Source of the DNA: Mobiluncus massiliensis | Lineage (GTDB): Bacteria; Actinomycetota; Actinomycetes; Actinomycetales; Actinomycetaceae | DNA: 64,000 nucleotides | Assembly (NCBI RefSeq): GCF_949769255.1 | Contig: NZ_OX458329.1 | Location: 682,001-746,000 of the forward strand | Direction of reading: 5' to 3' | Shown: positions 20,460 through 28,975 of the stretch, one piece after another | How the letters are laid out: each line of letters begins with the position of its first letter | Numbering within the stretch: position 1 is the stretch's first letter | The notes under the pieces: model-generated | What the model was told of the DNA's origin: nothing | Databases searched by the model: none | The model's input: the letters and a program-made list of their open reading frames with translations, nothing else | Program-made: the position numbers and the translations under genes

Positions 20460-23400
20460 ATGAGCGAGAAAAAACGCGGGTTCTACCCTAAACACCGGGA
20501 TACTTCCCTGGACGCCAGCCCGAATTTTCCCAGCCAAGAAACTGAAACCTTGGCATTTTGGGCTGCGGATCATACTTTCCAGGCTTCTGTAGATGCCCGT
20601 CAGGCCGGCCAGGACGGTAGCAACGAGTTCGTGTTCTACGACGGTCCGCCCTTTGCCAACGGCTTGCCGCACTACGGACACCTGTTGACAGGCTATGTGA
20701 AAGACATCGTGGGGCGTTACCAGACCATGCGTGGCCATCGCGTGGAGCGGCGCTTCGGGTGGGACACGCACGGTCTGCCCGCCGAGCTGGAAGCGGAACG
20801 CATTCTCGGTATCGAGGACAAGGAACAAATTGAAGGTCCGGGCGGAATGGGCATTGAGGCCTTTAACCAGGCCTGTCGTGAGTCGGTACTGAAATATACT
20901 AAAGAGTGGGAAGAATATGTGACGCGCCAGGCGCGCTGGGTCGACTTTGGAAATGACTACAAGACCCTCGACCCCACCTTTATGGAATCGGTCATTTGGG
21001 CGTTTAAGACCCTGTATGACAAGGGGCTCATTTACGAAGGCTTTAAGGTGCTGCCTTACTGCTGGCATGACGGTACGCCCCTGTCGAACCACGAACTTAA
21101 GATGGACGACGACATCTATCAAAACCGCACCGACCAAACTGTCACGGTGGGGCTGCGTCTGCGCGACACGGATGAGATGGTGCTGATTTGGACCACGACC
21201 CCGTGGACGCTGCCCAGCAACCTAGCGGTCGCCGTCGGGGAGGACATCGATTACGTGCGCGTCACGCCGACCCAGGGGGAGTTGCAGGGACAAACCGTCA
21301 TCCTAGCCCAGGCTCGCTTGGCGGCTTATGAAAAGGAACTTGGGGAAAACCCGCAGGTATCCGCACCTTTCAAAGGCTCCGAACTGGTTGGCCTGGGGTA
21401 CTATCCCATTTTTGATTACTTTGAAGATGCCAAAGCCGCCGCCATCGCCGATGGTACGGCAGACCAGCCGGGACACGTGGGACCGGGGTCGAAAGCCTGG
21501 ACCATCATCAGTGCCGACTTCGTGTCCACCGAGGACGGCACCGGACTGGTGCATATGGCTCCCGCATTTGGTGAGGACGACATGAATGTTTGTGCTCCCA
21601 ACCAAATCGGGGTGGTCATGCCGGTAGACGGAAACGGAGTTATCACCCAGGAAGTCCCAGATTACGCGGGAAAGAACGTTTTTGAGGCAAACCGCTACAT
21701 CATCGCGGACCTGCGCGACGAAACCGGCCCGGTAGCGACTCGTGAGGCGCGCCAGCGTCCCTACCTGGTGAAAGTCGCCTCTTACGAACACTCCTACCCG
21801 CACTGCTGGCGTTGCCGCCAACCGCTCATCTACAAGGCAGTGTCCTCGTGGTTTGTGCGCGTCACCGAGTTCCGCGACCGGATGGTGGAGTTGAATCAGC
21901 AAATCACCTGGACCCCGGAACATACCAAGAACGGTATCTTTGGTAACTGGCTGGCTGGGGCACGCGACTGGTCGATTTCGCGCAACCGTTTTTGGGGTTC
22001 CCCGATTCCGGTATGGAAGTCGGATAATCCCGCCTATCCGCGTATCGATGTGTACGGGTCCTTCGAGGAGCTGGAGCGCGATTTCGGGGTCAAGATTGAT
22101 AACCTCCACCGGCCGTTCATTGATGAGCTGACCCGCCCGAATCCTGATGATCCCAGTGGAAAGTCCACGATGCGCCGCGTCCCGGAAGTGTTGGACTGCT
22201 GGTTCGAATCCGGCTCCATGCCCTACGCCCAGGTCCACTATCCTTTTGAGAATCGGGAATGGTTCGAAACGCATTACCCCGGCGACTTCATCGTAGAGTA
22301 CATCGGCCAGACCCGTGGCTGGTTCTATACCTTGCACGTTTTGGCGACCGCGCTGTTCGACCGACCAGCGTTCTTGAACTGTATCTCGCACGGTATCGTC
22401 CTGGGTGATGACGGGCGCAAGATGAGTAAATCTCTGCGCAACTACCCGGATGTTAACGAGGTTTTCGACAAGTACGGTGCGGACGCGATGCGTTGGTTCC
22501 TGATGAGTTCTCCGGTGGTCAGCGGGGGCAACTTAATAGTGACTGATAAGGGTATTCGCGACACAGTGCGGCAAACGATTCTGCCGGTGTGGAACGCCTA
22601 CTACTTCTTTACGCTCTATGCCGGCACCTGTCAGCAGGGCGCGGGTTACGAGGCGAAGCCCGTGGACGTGTGCGACGCCGCGAGCGTCAACGCGTTGCCG
22701 ATGATGGACCGCTACCTGCTGTCCGCCGCGCGCCAGCTGTTCGCCGAAATGCGCGATGACCTGGATAACTTCCACATCCCGGAGGCTTGTGAACACGTCC
22801 GCCAGTTCACCGAGGTGCTGAACAACTGGTACATTCGCATTTCCCGCCAGCGTTTTTGGGACGAGGATCCGGCTGCCTTTGACGTGCTCTATACAGTGTT
22901 AGAGGCACTGATGCGGGCGATGGCTCCGCTGCTGCCTTTGATTTCAGAAGAAATCTGGCGGGGGCTGACCGGTGGGCGTTCCGTACATCTGATGGACTAC
23001 CCGAACTGGGACGATGCTGTGTACGATGGTGCTCTCGTGGACTCCATGAACGAGGTGCGCGACGTTGTCTCGTGCGCCCACGCCTTGCGCAAGGGTGCTA
23101 ACCTGCGGGTGCGTTTGCCGCTGAGCCGCCTCCAGGTGGTAGCCGCGGATCCGGAGGCTCTGCGTGACTACACGGCGCTCATTGCCTCCGAGGTCAACGT
23201 CAAGTCCGTGGAGGTGCTCAGCGTTGCCGAGTCCGGATTGCAATCGAGCCAGGAATTGACGCTCAACCCCAAGGCTTTTGCCCCCGAAGTGCGCAAACTC
23301 ACTTCTGCGTTGTTCCAGGCGCAAAAGTCCGGTCAGTGGCACCTGGACGGTGACGCGGTGGTGTTCGACGGGGTGGAACTCGGTGGGCAGCCGGTGCGCC

Positions 23401-23747
23401 TCACGGGTGAACAGTTCGGGCTGGTGACAAAGGTCGCAGCCGAGCCGGGAACCGTCGCCGATGTGCTGGATAGTGGTACTTTCGTGGTGCTGGACACGGA
23501 AGTGACCGAGGAACTGGAAGCGGAAGGCTACGCCCGCGATGCGATTCGCGCGGTGCAAGACGCTCGCAAGAACGCAGGTCTGGACGTGGCTGACCGGATT
23601 GACCTGACGCTTGGCGTACCGGCTGATCACCTCGAATGGGTGAAGACTCATGAGCAGCTCATCGCCGGGGAGACCCTGGCCGTGTCCGTGAGGGTCAACC
23701 CTTCGAGCGGTAAGGAACTGGAAATCACAGTCGCCAAACACGCCTAG
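20460..23747 (+). CDS. ileS: Isoleucyl-tRNA synthetase
   Basis: Charges tRNA-Ile; 1095 residues, the size of the large (eukaryote-like) IleRS group common in actinobacteria. HIGH motif is HYGH at residues 71-74 in [15 protein letters not shown], and the KMSKS loop is at 654-658 in [14 protein letters not shown]. The editing CP1 domain lies between them ([14 protein letters not shown]). The anticodon-binding domain follows from about 780. ATG 20460 lies 3 bases after AGGACG, the site sequestered by the T-box leader. A longer open frame extends upstream through the leader but would translate the riboswitch, so it is rejected as start. A partial copy of codons about 1001-1036 lies at 24.7 kb. 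Confidence 0.97.
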   Translation: MSEKKRGFYPKHRDTSLDASPNFPSQETETLAFWAADHTFQASVDARQAGQDGSNEFVFYDGPPFANGLPHYGHLLTGYVKDIVGRYQTMRGHRVERRFGWDTHGLPAELEAERILGIEDKEQIEGPGGMGIEAFNQACRESVLKYTKEWEEYVTRQARWVDFGNDYKTLDPTFMESVIWAFKTLYDKGLIYEGFKVLPYCWHDGTPLSNHELKMDDDIYQNRTDQTVTVGLRLRDTDEMVLIWTTTPWTLPSNLAVAVGEDIDYVRVTPTQGELQGQTVILAQARLAAYEKELGENPQVSAPFKGSELVGLGYYPIFDYFEDAKAAAIADGTADQPGHVGPGSKAWTIISADFVSTEDGTGLVHMAPAFGEDDMNVCAPNQIGVVMPVDGNGVITQEVPDYAGKNVFEANRYIIADLRDETGPVATREARQRPYLVKVASYEHSYPHCWRCRQPLIYKAVSSWFVRVTEFRDRMVELNQQITWTPEHTKNGIFGNWLAGARDWSISRNRFWGSPIPVWKSDNPAYPRIDVYGSFEELERDFGVKIDNLHRPFIDELTRPNPDDPSGKSTMRRVPEVLDCWFESGSMPYAQVHYPFENREWFETHYPGDFIVEYIGQTRGWFYTLHVLATALFDRPAFLNCISHGIVLGDDGRKMSKSLRNYPDVNEVFDKYGADAMRWFLMSSPVVSGGNLIVTDKGIRDTVRQTILPVWNAYYFFTLYAGTCQQGAGYEAKPVDVCDAASVNALPMMDRYLLSAARQLFAEMRDDLDNFHIPEACEHVRQFTEVLNNWYIRISRQRFWDEDPAAFDVLYTVLEALMRAMAPLLPLISEEIWRGLTGGRSVHLMDYPNWDDAVYDGALVDSMNEVRDVVSCAHALRKGANLRVRLPLSRLQVVAADPEALRDYTALIASEVNVKSVEVLSVAESGLQSSQELTLNPKAFAPEVRKLTSALFQAQKSGQWHLDGDAVVFDGVELGGQPVRLTGEQFGLVTKVAAEPGTVADVLDSGTFVVLDTEVTEELEAEGYARDAIRAVQDARKNAGLDVADRIDLTLGVPADHLEWVKTHEQLIAGETLAVSVRVNPSSGKELEITVAKHA

Positions 23748-23776
23748 GTCTCGCGTTTTTCTCACGATTCAATAGC

Positions 23777-23812
23777 ACCCTCGTGCGGCTTCTCGCGCGA
23801 GGGTTGCTTTTT
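23777..23812 (+). terminator. Rho-independent terminator of ileS
   Basis: ACCCTCG (23777-23783) pairs with CGAGGGT (23798-23804), and TGC then TTTTT (23808-23812) follow. It lies 30 bases after the ileS stop. Confidence 0.85.
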
Positions 23813-24026
23813 CATTTTGGGTATAGATGATGAGCTAATCCTGATTTTCCAAAGACAAGGTGCTGACGCGAGGGGACAAATAGCCTCTGAAGGTTTTGCT
23901 TTTCACCAGCCCATCGGCGGCGGCAAGTTTTGTAGGCGGAGGAACTTTGAGTGGTAACGCTACCTGGAAAACGAATGAGGGAATCTTTTTGGGGCAGCTT
24001 CTAATATAAAGCTACCTAAATGTGCT

Positions 24027-24440
24027 CTATGCGCGGGCGAGTTGGGAGACGCGGCCTTTGGTCAGGCCGAGAAGTTGGGCGATGTCGGCGACTTTGATGC
24101 CATCGCGGCGAAGGCGGCGCACCAACGAGGCTTGGTCTTCCTGGGCTTTGCGGGTGGCGATGGCGGCCTCGGCCTTTTCGCGGTTGGTGCGTTCCACGGC
24201 ATCGCCGAGTTCACCAACGGGGACCAGTCGGACCTGGGTTTTGGCCAGTTCGGGGCGCTCCAGGAATTCCGCCCAGATGGCGACCAAGTCTGTGGCCATG
24301 AGTTGGGCTTCTGCCAGGGTACGGCCTTGGGTGGCATGACGCTTGCCGTCGATTTCGACCTCGACCGCCCACCATTTGCCGCTGCGGGTGACTTCGGCGA
24401 TGATTTCTTGATTCGTTGCTGTTTCAGTCATCGTTGCCAT
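24027..24440 (-). CDS. hicB: HicB-type antitoxin with C-terminal helix-turn-helix
   Basis: Protein of 137 residues. The N-terminal HicB fold (GKWWAVEVEIDGKRHATQGRTLAEAQLMATDLVAIW) is followed by a charged linker and a sigma-like helix-turn-helix near the end (DGIKVADIAQLLGLTKGRVSQL). It should bind and neutralise HicA and repress its own operon. ATG 24440 follows AAGGAGG. The gene start overlaps the 3' end of the HicA reading frame, the usual hicAB order. Because hicA carries a frameshift, this may now be an orphan antitoxin. Confidence 0.85.
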   Translation of the reverse strand: MATMTETATNQEIIAEVTRSGKWWAVEVEIDGKRHATQGRTLAEAQLMATDLVAIWAEFLERPELAKTQVRLVPVGELGDAVERTNREKAEAAIATRKAQEDQASLVRRLRRDGIKVADIAQLLGLTKGRVSQLARA

Positions 24441-24620
24441 TGAGGGCCTCCTTCAGGATGGTTTTAGCGGTTGGTTCGGACACCTCGCGATGTCGGGGAC
24501 GGCAATCATTTGCGGGCCGATAAAGGCTTTCGTGTGGTTGTCACCTTCAACAAGGGTGAAACTTTCGCCGCGCTCCTTGGCGATTTGCTCGAGGCGATTT
24601 AAAAGTTCACGTCGCTTCAC
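24424..24620 (-). pseudogene. hicA: HicA-type mRNA interferase with one-base frameshift
   Basis: GTG 24620 opens KRRELLNRLEQIAKERGESFTLVEGDNHTKAFIG, a HicA dsRBD-like start with the family's Gly-Asn-His-type catalytic region (here GDNHT). The frame then runs through VPDIARC to a stop at 24453. Shifting frame in the C4 run (GGGG on the + strand at 24495-24498) restores VPRHREVSEPTAKTILKEAL and ends at 24424, overlapping hicB. This is exactly the conserved HicA C-terminus, so one C has been lost, or mis-sequenced. The 55-residue product would lack the last helix. Both parts are too short to be obvious as separate genes. Confidence 0.85.
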
Positions 24621-24626
24621 AAGGCT

Positions 24627-24655
24627 AGTTTAGCGTATTAAACCAAGTAAGTAAA
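24627..24655 (-). promoter_or_regulatory. Probable hicAB promoter giving a leaderless mRNA
   Basis: On the minus strand TTTACT (-35, 24650-24655) and TAAACT (-10, 24627-24632) are separated by 17 bp. The -10 ends 6 bases before the GTG start at 24620, so transcription would begin at or next to the start codon, as in leaderless actinobacterial transcripts. Confidence 0.5.
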
Positions 24656-24712
24656 CAGACTTAAATCTACACGTAACTTGACATGGGCATGCCGGCCGGA
24701 ACCTATTGAAAC

Positions 24713-24819
24713 GAGGTGATGGACAGCGGCACTTTCGTGGTGCTGGACAACGAAGTGACCGAGGAGCTGGAAGCGGAAGGCTACGCTCGTGATGCGATTC
24801 GCGCGGTGCAAGACGCTCG
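24713..24819 (+). pseudogene. Diverged 107-bp fragment of the ileS 3' region
   Basis: This stretch matches 23460-23566 inside ileS over 107 bp without gaps and encodes the same peptide region ([20 protein letters not shown] and AIRAVQDAR). The differences I count are mostly synonymous third-position changes, plus Thr to Asn and Leu to Met. The reading frame leaves homology on both sides, so it is a relic. It lies just beyond hicAB, so the toxin-antitoxin genes are bracketed by the real ileS 3' end and this copy. Confidence 0.85.
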
Positions 24820-24901
24820 GTCACGGTTTCAAAGCACAGCTAGGACATCTGGCCTGAGCGTGAGTCACCCAACGGGTAGCGATAGGCTGCGGGGAGGGGC
24901 C

Positions 24902-24961
24902 GTGGTATAGAGATTAACCACCTATACCACATGGCATTGCGCATGATAGAATATTATCATG
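24902..24961. repeat. Two perfect inverted repeats before the orphan secreted protein
   Basis: GTGGTATAG at 24902-24910 is repeated inverted at 24922-24930 (9-bp arms, 11-base spacer). CATGATA at 24942-24948 is repeated inverted at 24955-24961 (7-bp arms, 6-base spacer) and reaches the start codon of the next gene. They could be operators, or an RNA hairpin that occludes the start. No protein that binds them can be named. Confidence 0.6.
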
Positions 24962-25597
24962 TGGCGGATAATTATGGTTCTGTTGGCTGGGGTTTGTAGC
25001 CTATTTATGCTTGCTTCGCCAGAATCGTATATTCAAGTCTCAACTCCGTCTAGCAGGCCTACCGAATTGCGCATTGAGATTGTGGGTAAGATAGTAGCGG
25101 ATAACTATCTATATTCATTTTACAACCCTAGTGTAATAATGAAACAGTTCGATTCTGTCTCTGACGGGGCGAGCAGCAAGCTACTAGCCCGAAAGGCTAT
25201 TTTTGATCGCCAAAAGGGCTATTTTGACACTACGTTTGATTCGCCAAGTTCCTTTACTGGTGTGTCCTCTAGGCACTATTCGCATGGTGTGTACTTCGTA
25301 ACAGTAAATGCGGATTACAAGTATAGGTCCAATGGGTATATTACCCGCGAAAAAAGTAATATCAATATGAAAATCACCAATTATCACAATGTCTTCAGTT
25401 TGGAGTATATATCGTCCGACGACACCTTTGATGAGATGACATTTCAAGATAATAATTTCAACCCAAAATCACCTCAGGAATATAAAATAATAGCTGAGAA
25501 ATATATTAGAGATTTGGATGTTACTTGTTTAACTATGTGCAACAACTCAGATAATTACATGCTGCCTGTGCGTGAGATGCGGGTTTTAATCCGATGA
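24959..25597 (+). CDS. Orphan exported protein, AT-rich gene
   Basis: I do not recognise this 212-residue protein. The N-terminus MWRIIMVLLAGVCSLFMLASPES looks like a signal peptide or single anchor. The rest is rich in Ser, Tyr, Asn and Asp with alternating hydrophobic residues, suggesting a beta-rich extracellular domain, and has one Cys pair (CLTMC) near residue 190. The gene is clearly more AT-rich than the surrounding core genes and no ribosome site is evident; the start (24959 or ATG 24974) is uncertain. It stands alone between the ileS relic and a toxin-antitoxin pair. Likely acquired by transfer. Confidence 0.6.
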   Translation: MWRIIMVLLAGVCSLFMLASPESYIQVSTPSSRPTELRIEIVGKIVADNYLYSFYNPSVIMKQFDSVSDGASSKLLARKAIFDRQKGYFDTTFDSPSSFTGVSSRHYSHGVYFVTVNADYKYRSNGYITREKSNINMKITNYHNVFSLEYISSDDTFDEMTFQDNNFNPKSPQEYKIIAEKYIRDLDVTCLTMCNNSDNYMLPVREMRVLIR

Positions 25598-25733
25598 AGT
25601 TGCCTTTGCCTTCACGCTTCGTAGCCTCTCGACTCTGAGCCCCTCTGTAGTGCTGCCGTACTGAGGCTGTTCGCAAGGTTTCAATTTGCGTTGCTTCTGT
25701 TATCGCATATGCAAACCAACTGCATCAGCACTA

Positions 25734-25770
25734 TTGCGAAGATTTGGAGAGTGTTCTATCATGTAGAACA
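25734..25770 (+). promoter_or_regulatory. Promoter and autoregulatory dyad of the Phd/PIN operon
   Basis: TTGCGA (25734-25739) and TATCAT (25757-25762) are spaced by 17 bp. The dyad TGTTCTA (25752-25758), TCATG, TAGAACA (25764-25770) overlaps the -10 and ends on the first base of the antitoxin start codon. Antitoxins of this class usually bind such dyads to repress themselves. The start site would fall at the ATG, giving a leaderless mRNA. Confidence 0.65.
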
Positions 25771-26045
25771 TGGTGATGGTGGGATTGCGCGAACTTGGAC
25801 AAAATGTGTCTCAAGTCCTGAAACAGGTCCAGGACGGGGAAAATGTCGTGGTTACGGATCGGCGACGTCCCATTGCCAAAATCGTGGCTTTGCAAACAAG
25901 CCCCCTCGAACAGATGAAAGATGCCGGGTTGGTGCGTCCGGCACTGCGTTCTTGGCGGGAGGTACCCGCAGTGCCTGAATCGAGTGAGACAGCACCGGCC
26001 CCAACCGATATTTTGCGGCAAATGCGTGAATCGGAGCGCTATTGA
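25770..26045 (+). CDS. Phd/YefM-type antitoxin
   Basis: Protein of 91 residues. The N-terminal Phd/YefM fold reads VGLRELGQNVSQVLKQVQDGENVVVTDRRRPIAKIV, which binds DNA as a dimer. The C-terminal half, rich in Pro, Ser and Glu, is the flexible toxin-binding part. Start ATG 25770, with ATG 25776 possible. It is coupled to the PIN-domain gene by TGATG (1-bp overlap). Together they form a VapBC-like type II toxin-antitoxin module with a Phd-type antitoxin. Confidence 0.9.
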   Translation: MVMVGLRELGQNVSQVLKQVQDGENVVVTDRRRPIAKIVALQTSPLEQMKDAGLVRPALRSWREVPAVPESSETAPAPTDILRQMRESERY

Positions 26046-26443
26046 TGGCCTACTATGTGGACACCTCCGGGCTGGCTAAAGCCATACGCAAAGAACCCGA
26101 AAGCGATGCTTTTAACGAATGGATGTTGGAGCATGACTCGCAAGTGTATTGTTCAGATTTAGTGAGAGTGGAATTGATGCGAGTGGCGGGCAAGCTCGGT
26201 GAAAATGCTAGATTACAAGCCCGGTCCATACTCTCTGCAATTTCTTTGATTGCCATCAGTCCCGCAATATGTGATGCCGCAGGCCTGTTGGAACCCAGCA
26301 ATGTACGCAGTCTCGATGCTATTCACCTGGCAACCGCTTTGGTACTGGGAGACAGCCTGGAGGGATTGCTGACTTACGACGAGAGGATGTCTAACGCTGC
26401 AAGAGAGCTAGGTATCCGCTCTTTTGCCCCCGGGCTGGTGTGA
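26045..26443 (+). CDS. vapC: PIN-domain ribonuclease toxin, VapC-like
   Basis: Protein of 132 residues with the four acidic PIN residues: Asp in YYVDTSGLAK (residue 6), Glu in SDLVRVELMR, Asp in RSLDAIHLATA and Asp in LLTYDERM. VapC toxins cut tRNA or rRNA in a Mg-dependent way. All active-site residues are present, so the toxin looks functional. The start ATG overlaps the antitoxin stop by one base. Confidence 0.92.
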   Translation: MAYYVDTSGLAKAIRKEPESDAFNEWMLEHDSQVYCSDLVRVELMRVAGKLGENARLQARSILSAISLIAISPAICDAAGLLEPSNVRSLDAIHLATALVLGDSLEGLLTYDERMSNAARELGIRSFAPGLV

Positions 26444-26735
26444 GTAACGACTGAGTTCGCGTCGCGTCGCTGGTTTATCAGCGAGAATGTGTAGCTTGGC
26501 GCAAACAGTCGCGATGAACAGCAGAAATAAAAAGCTAAAGAAAATTTCAAATTAAAGCAAGAGCAATATAAATCTCAATCGGGGTAAGTTAAGTGTTTGT
26601 AAAAAACGCTGAGAATCTGATAGAAATGAAGGTAAGAGGAGCCTCATCTAGGTGGAGGCCGGAGTCAGAGGAATTCCGGTATCCTTCCTAGAATCCCGAG
26701 AGAACGAGGCGAGAACACGCGAAAGTGGCGGAGAG

Positions 26736-27986
26736 ATGCGCAAACTTTTTATACTTTACGGTCCGCAGGGGGCCGGCAAAACGACGTTTGTGCAGGAGAA
26801 TAAGCTCGACGAGTTTTCCGTCAATGCTGATGAAGTGCGCCGCATGTTTTCCCGCTATGTTCCTGCTCTCGATGGCGACAAGGTCTTAATCGCCGGGGAG
26901 CATTTGCAGCGTTTGACCCGCCGTATTGTGCAAGAACAAGCCGATAACCTGATGTTCCTGGGCTCTCCGGTCATCATCGATGCTGTCAATGCCTCGCCTC
27001 GCTCACGTTCGCAGTGGGAAGCGCTGGCGGATTCGCACGGCTACGATGTCTTAGCGGTGGACTTTACCCAGGTTAGCCGGGAGGAACTGCTGTCCCGTAA
27101 CCTCAAACGCGGGGGAGACCGGATTCCCGATATTGAGTCATTCTTGGATCGCTTCGATTCCGTTCCGCCGCCGCAGACCATCACTCCGGCGCAGATGCTG
27201 GATTGTTTTAAAACTTGCCAGGTTGACCTGGGCAATCGGCCAGTGCGAGTGGTTGGCGATGTGCAGTCTTGCGGGGGCGCCTTGGAACAGGCCGTGGCCG
27301 AACTGGGCACTCCGGACGCCAAATGGATTTTTGTGGGCGACCTGTTTGACCGCGGCCCCGATGCCGGAAAAGTCTGGAAAATCCTGCGCTCCGTCGATAA
27401 CGTGGTAATCACCGGAAACCACGAGAAATCCCTTTTGAACGCCTTGAAAGGACGAGGCACCAAGAGCGCCACCGAGGAATCAGTGAAACAGTTGCTGACA
27501 GCTGGTGCGACCCGCCAACAACTCGAAGATTGGTATCGTTCCACCGTGCCGTTCTATGACTTCCGAGTCGGGGGGACGCTCGCCACGCCCTCAGTCTCCG
27601 AGGCTCAGGGAACGAAATCTGGACCGGAGAAACGCCCGGGGGCTCGCGAATACTTTGTATCCCACGGCGGGGTATATCCCGAAACCATCCGAGAAATCCG
27701 CCGCACCGGCTACTGCGATTTACCTGATGATTACTTTATTTTTGGAGTAGGGACGCGCGCTAACACCTACCGGCGGCGCTACGAGTTCAAAAATTTTCCC
27801 GAAATGGGGGACTCTGAAATCGTCCAACTGCACGGTCATCGCAACGAAAGCCGGGAAAACTTTGTGAACCCTGGGGTCATCGACCTCGAATCTGGGGTGG
27901 AAAAGGACGGTTGGCTCTCGGTTTACGCTATCGATGGCGTTACCGGTGAGGGCCAGATTCACAAGTACCGCGAGCCGCGGGATTGA
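26736..27986 (+). CDS. Polynucleotide kinase-phosphatase-like protein without ligase domain
   Basis: Two fused domains in 416 residues. Residues 1-160 are a P-loop kinase: GPQGAGKTT at 9-17, Asp32 and Arg35 in NADEVRR (as in 5'-polynucleotide kinases), and an NLKRGGDRIP lid. Residues 170-416 are a calcineurin-like phosphatase: GDVQS (174-178), GDLFDRGPD (201-209), GNHE (227-230), SHGG (309-312) and HGHRNE (366-371). Bacterial Pnkp of the Hen1 RNA-repair system has the same order plus a C-terminal ligase, which is missing here. The first motif is normally GDVH; Gln177 replaces a metal-binding His. ATG 26736 follows GGCGGAG. Upstream 292 bp hold no gene. A role in RNA end repair is inferred; substrate unknown. 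Confidence 0.8.
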   Translation: MRKLFILYGPQGAGKTTFVQENKLDEFSVNADEVRRMFSRYVPALDGDKVLIAGEHLQRLTRRIVQEQADNLMFLGSPVIIDAVNASPRSRSQWEALADSHGYDVLAVDFTQVSREELLSRNLKRGGDRIPDIESFLDRFDSVPPPQTITPAQMLDCFKTCQVDLGNRPVRVVGDVQSCGGALEQAVAELGTPDAKWIFVGDLFDRGPDAGKVWKILRSVDNVVITGNHEKSLLNALKGRGTKSATEESVKQLLTAGATRQQLEDWYRSTVPFYDFRVGGTLATPSVSEAQGTKSGPEKRPGAREYFVSHGGVYPETIREIRRTGYCDLPDDYFIFGVGTRANTYRRRYEFKNFPEMGDSEIVQLHGHRNESRENFVNPGVIDLESGVEKDGWLSVYAIDGVTGEGQIHKYREPRD

Positions 27987-28032
27987 TGACCGCAACACGC
28001 TGGTGATTCCAGTCAAAAGCCTTGGGAAACGT

Positions 28033-28929
28033 TTATTTCGCGCCGTTTACGTGGTCGGGGTGCGATCCAGTGCGGCCCGCCTCGCCCCGATCTAAACTGT
28101 CGAGAGCTGCTCGCGCGGGTGCATCTAGTGCAAACTCCAGCACGGCAAAGTTTTCCCGCATCCGCTCAACATGATTCGACTTTGGGATGACCACGTCCCC
28201 ACGCTCTAATGCCCAACGCAACACGACTTGGGCCGGGGTCCGCCCCAGGCGTTTGGCGGTCTCAATCAAAACCGGGCTGTCAAAGAACCGGCCCCGCGCC
28301 AGGGGAGACCAGGCCTCAATGACCCCGCCATGCGCTTTGGTAAATTCCCGCACCGCATTATTGGCAAACCACGGGTGTACTTCGACCTGGTTGACCTGCG
28401 GAAAAATCCCCGTCTCAGTCAGCAGTCGCTGTAGATGCGAGACTTCAAAGTTCGACACCCCCACGTGACGGGCTCGCCCATCAGCCACGAACTCCTGCAA
28501 CAACCGCCACAAACCGGGGTAGTCCCCGCCGTAAGCCTCGGGCATCGGCCAGTGAATGAGGAACAAATCCACGTAATCAGTTTGCAGACGCTGCAGTGAT
28601 TCGGCGAAAGTACGGCGGGCGACATCCGGCTCATGATGGGGATTGTTCAGTTTAGTGGTTAAGAAGAACTCGCTGCGCGCTATTCCCGTTGCCCGCAGGG
28701 CTGCGCCAACTTCCGCTTCGTTGCCATACATTTGCGCGGTATCAATGTGCCGATACCCCACTTCCACAGCATTTTCCACGATTTCTTGGGCATTTTCGGG
28801 AGCAATTTTATAAGTGCCGAAACCCAGCTGTGGAATTCTCGCGACCGGGGAACCTGAGATGTCGTCGCCGCACCTGAGGGGAAGCAACGGAACCCCAAAA
28901 CTGTCCACTACGGCTTGTGACTGCGTCAT
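28033..28929 (-). CDS. Aldo/keto reductase
   Basis: NADPH-dependent reductase of 298 residues in a TIM barrel. The catalytic tetrad is visible: Asp and Tyr in GYRHIDTAQMYGNE, Lys in FFLTTKLNNPHHEPD and His in DLFLIHWPMP. The cofactor phosphate site near the end is VVIPKSNHVERMREN. It resembles 2,5-diketo-gluconate reductase-type enzymes acting on small carbonyls; the substrate cannot be told. ATG 28929 follows GGAGGG. It is convergent with the kinase-phosphatase gene and 46 bp downstream of an MFS gene. Confidence 0.93.
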   Translation of the reverse strand: MTQSQAVVDSFGVPLLPLRCGDDISGSPVARIPQLGFGTYKIAPENAQEIVENAVEVGYRHIDTAQMYGNEAEVGAALRATGIARSEFFLTTKLNNPHHEPDVARRTFAESLQRLQTDYVDLFLIHWPMPEAYGGDYPGLWRLLQEFVADGRARHVGVSNFEVSHLQRLLTETGIFPQVNQVEVHPWFANNAVREFTKAHGGVIEAWSPLARGRFFDSPVLIETAKRLGRTPAQVVLRWALERGDVVIPKSNHVERMRENFAVLEFALDAPARAALDSLDRGEAGRTGSHPDHVNGAK

Positions 28930-28975
28930 TTTCCCTCCATTCTGGCGGCGGTGCCGCTTGAGAAACGAGACCCGC

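Noticed and set aside
21303-22391. Open frame of 362 codons antisense to ileS
   Set aside because: Within a conserved gene of strong codon bias; no recognisable protein, no start signals.
23805-24026. Possible small gene between the ileS terminator and hicB
   Set aside because: Only short frames without ribosome sites or recognisable protein.
26467-26484. TCGCTG/CAGCGA repeat after the PIN toxin as a terminator
   Set aside because: Only 6 bp of stem with no T tract; too weak to call.
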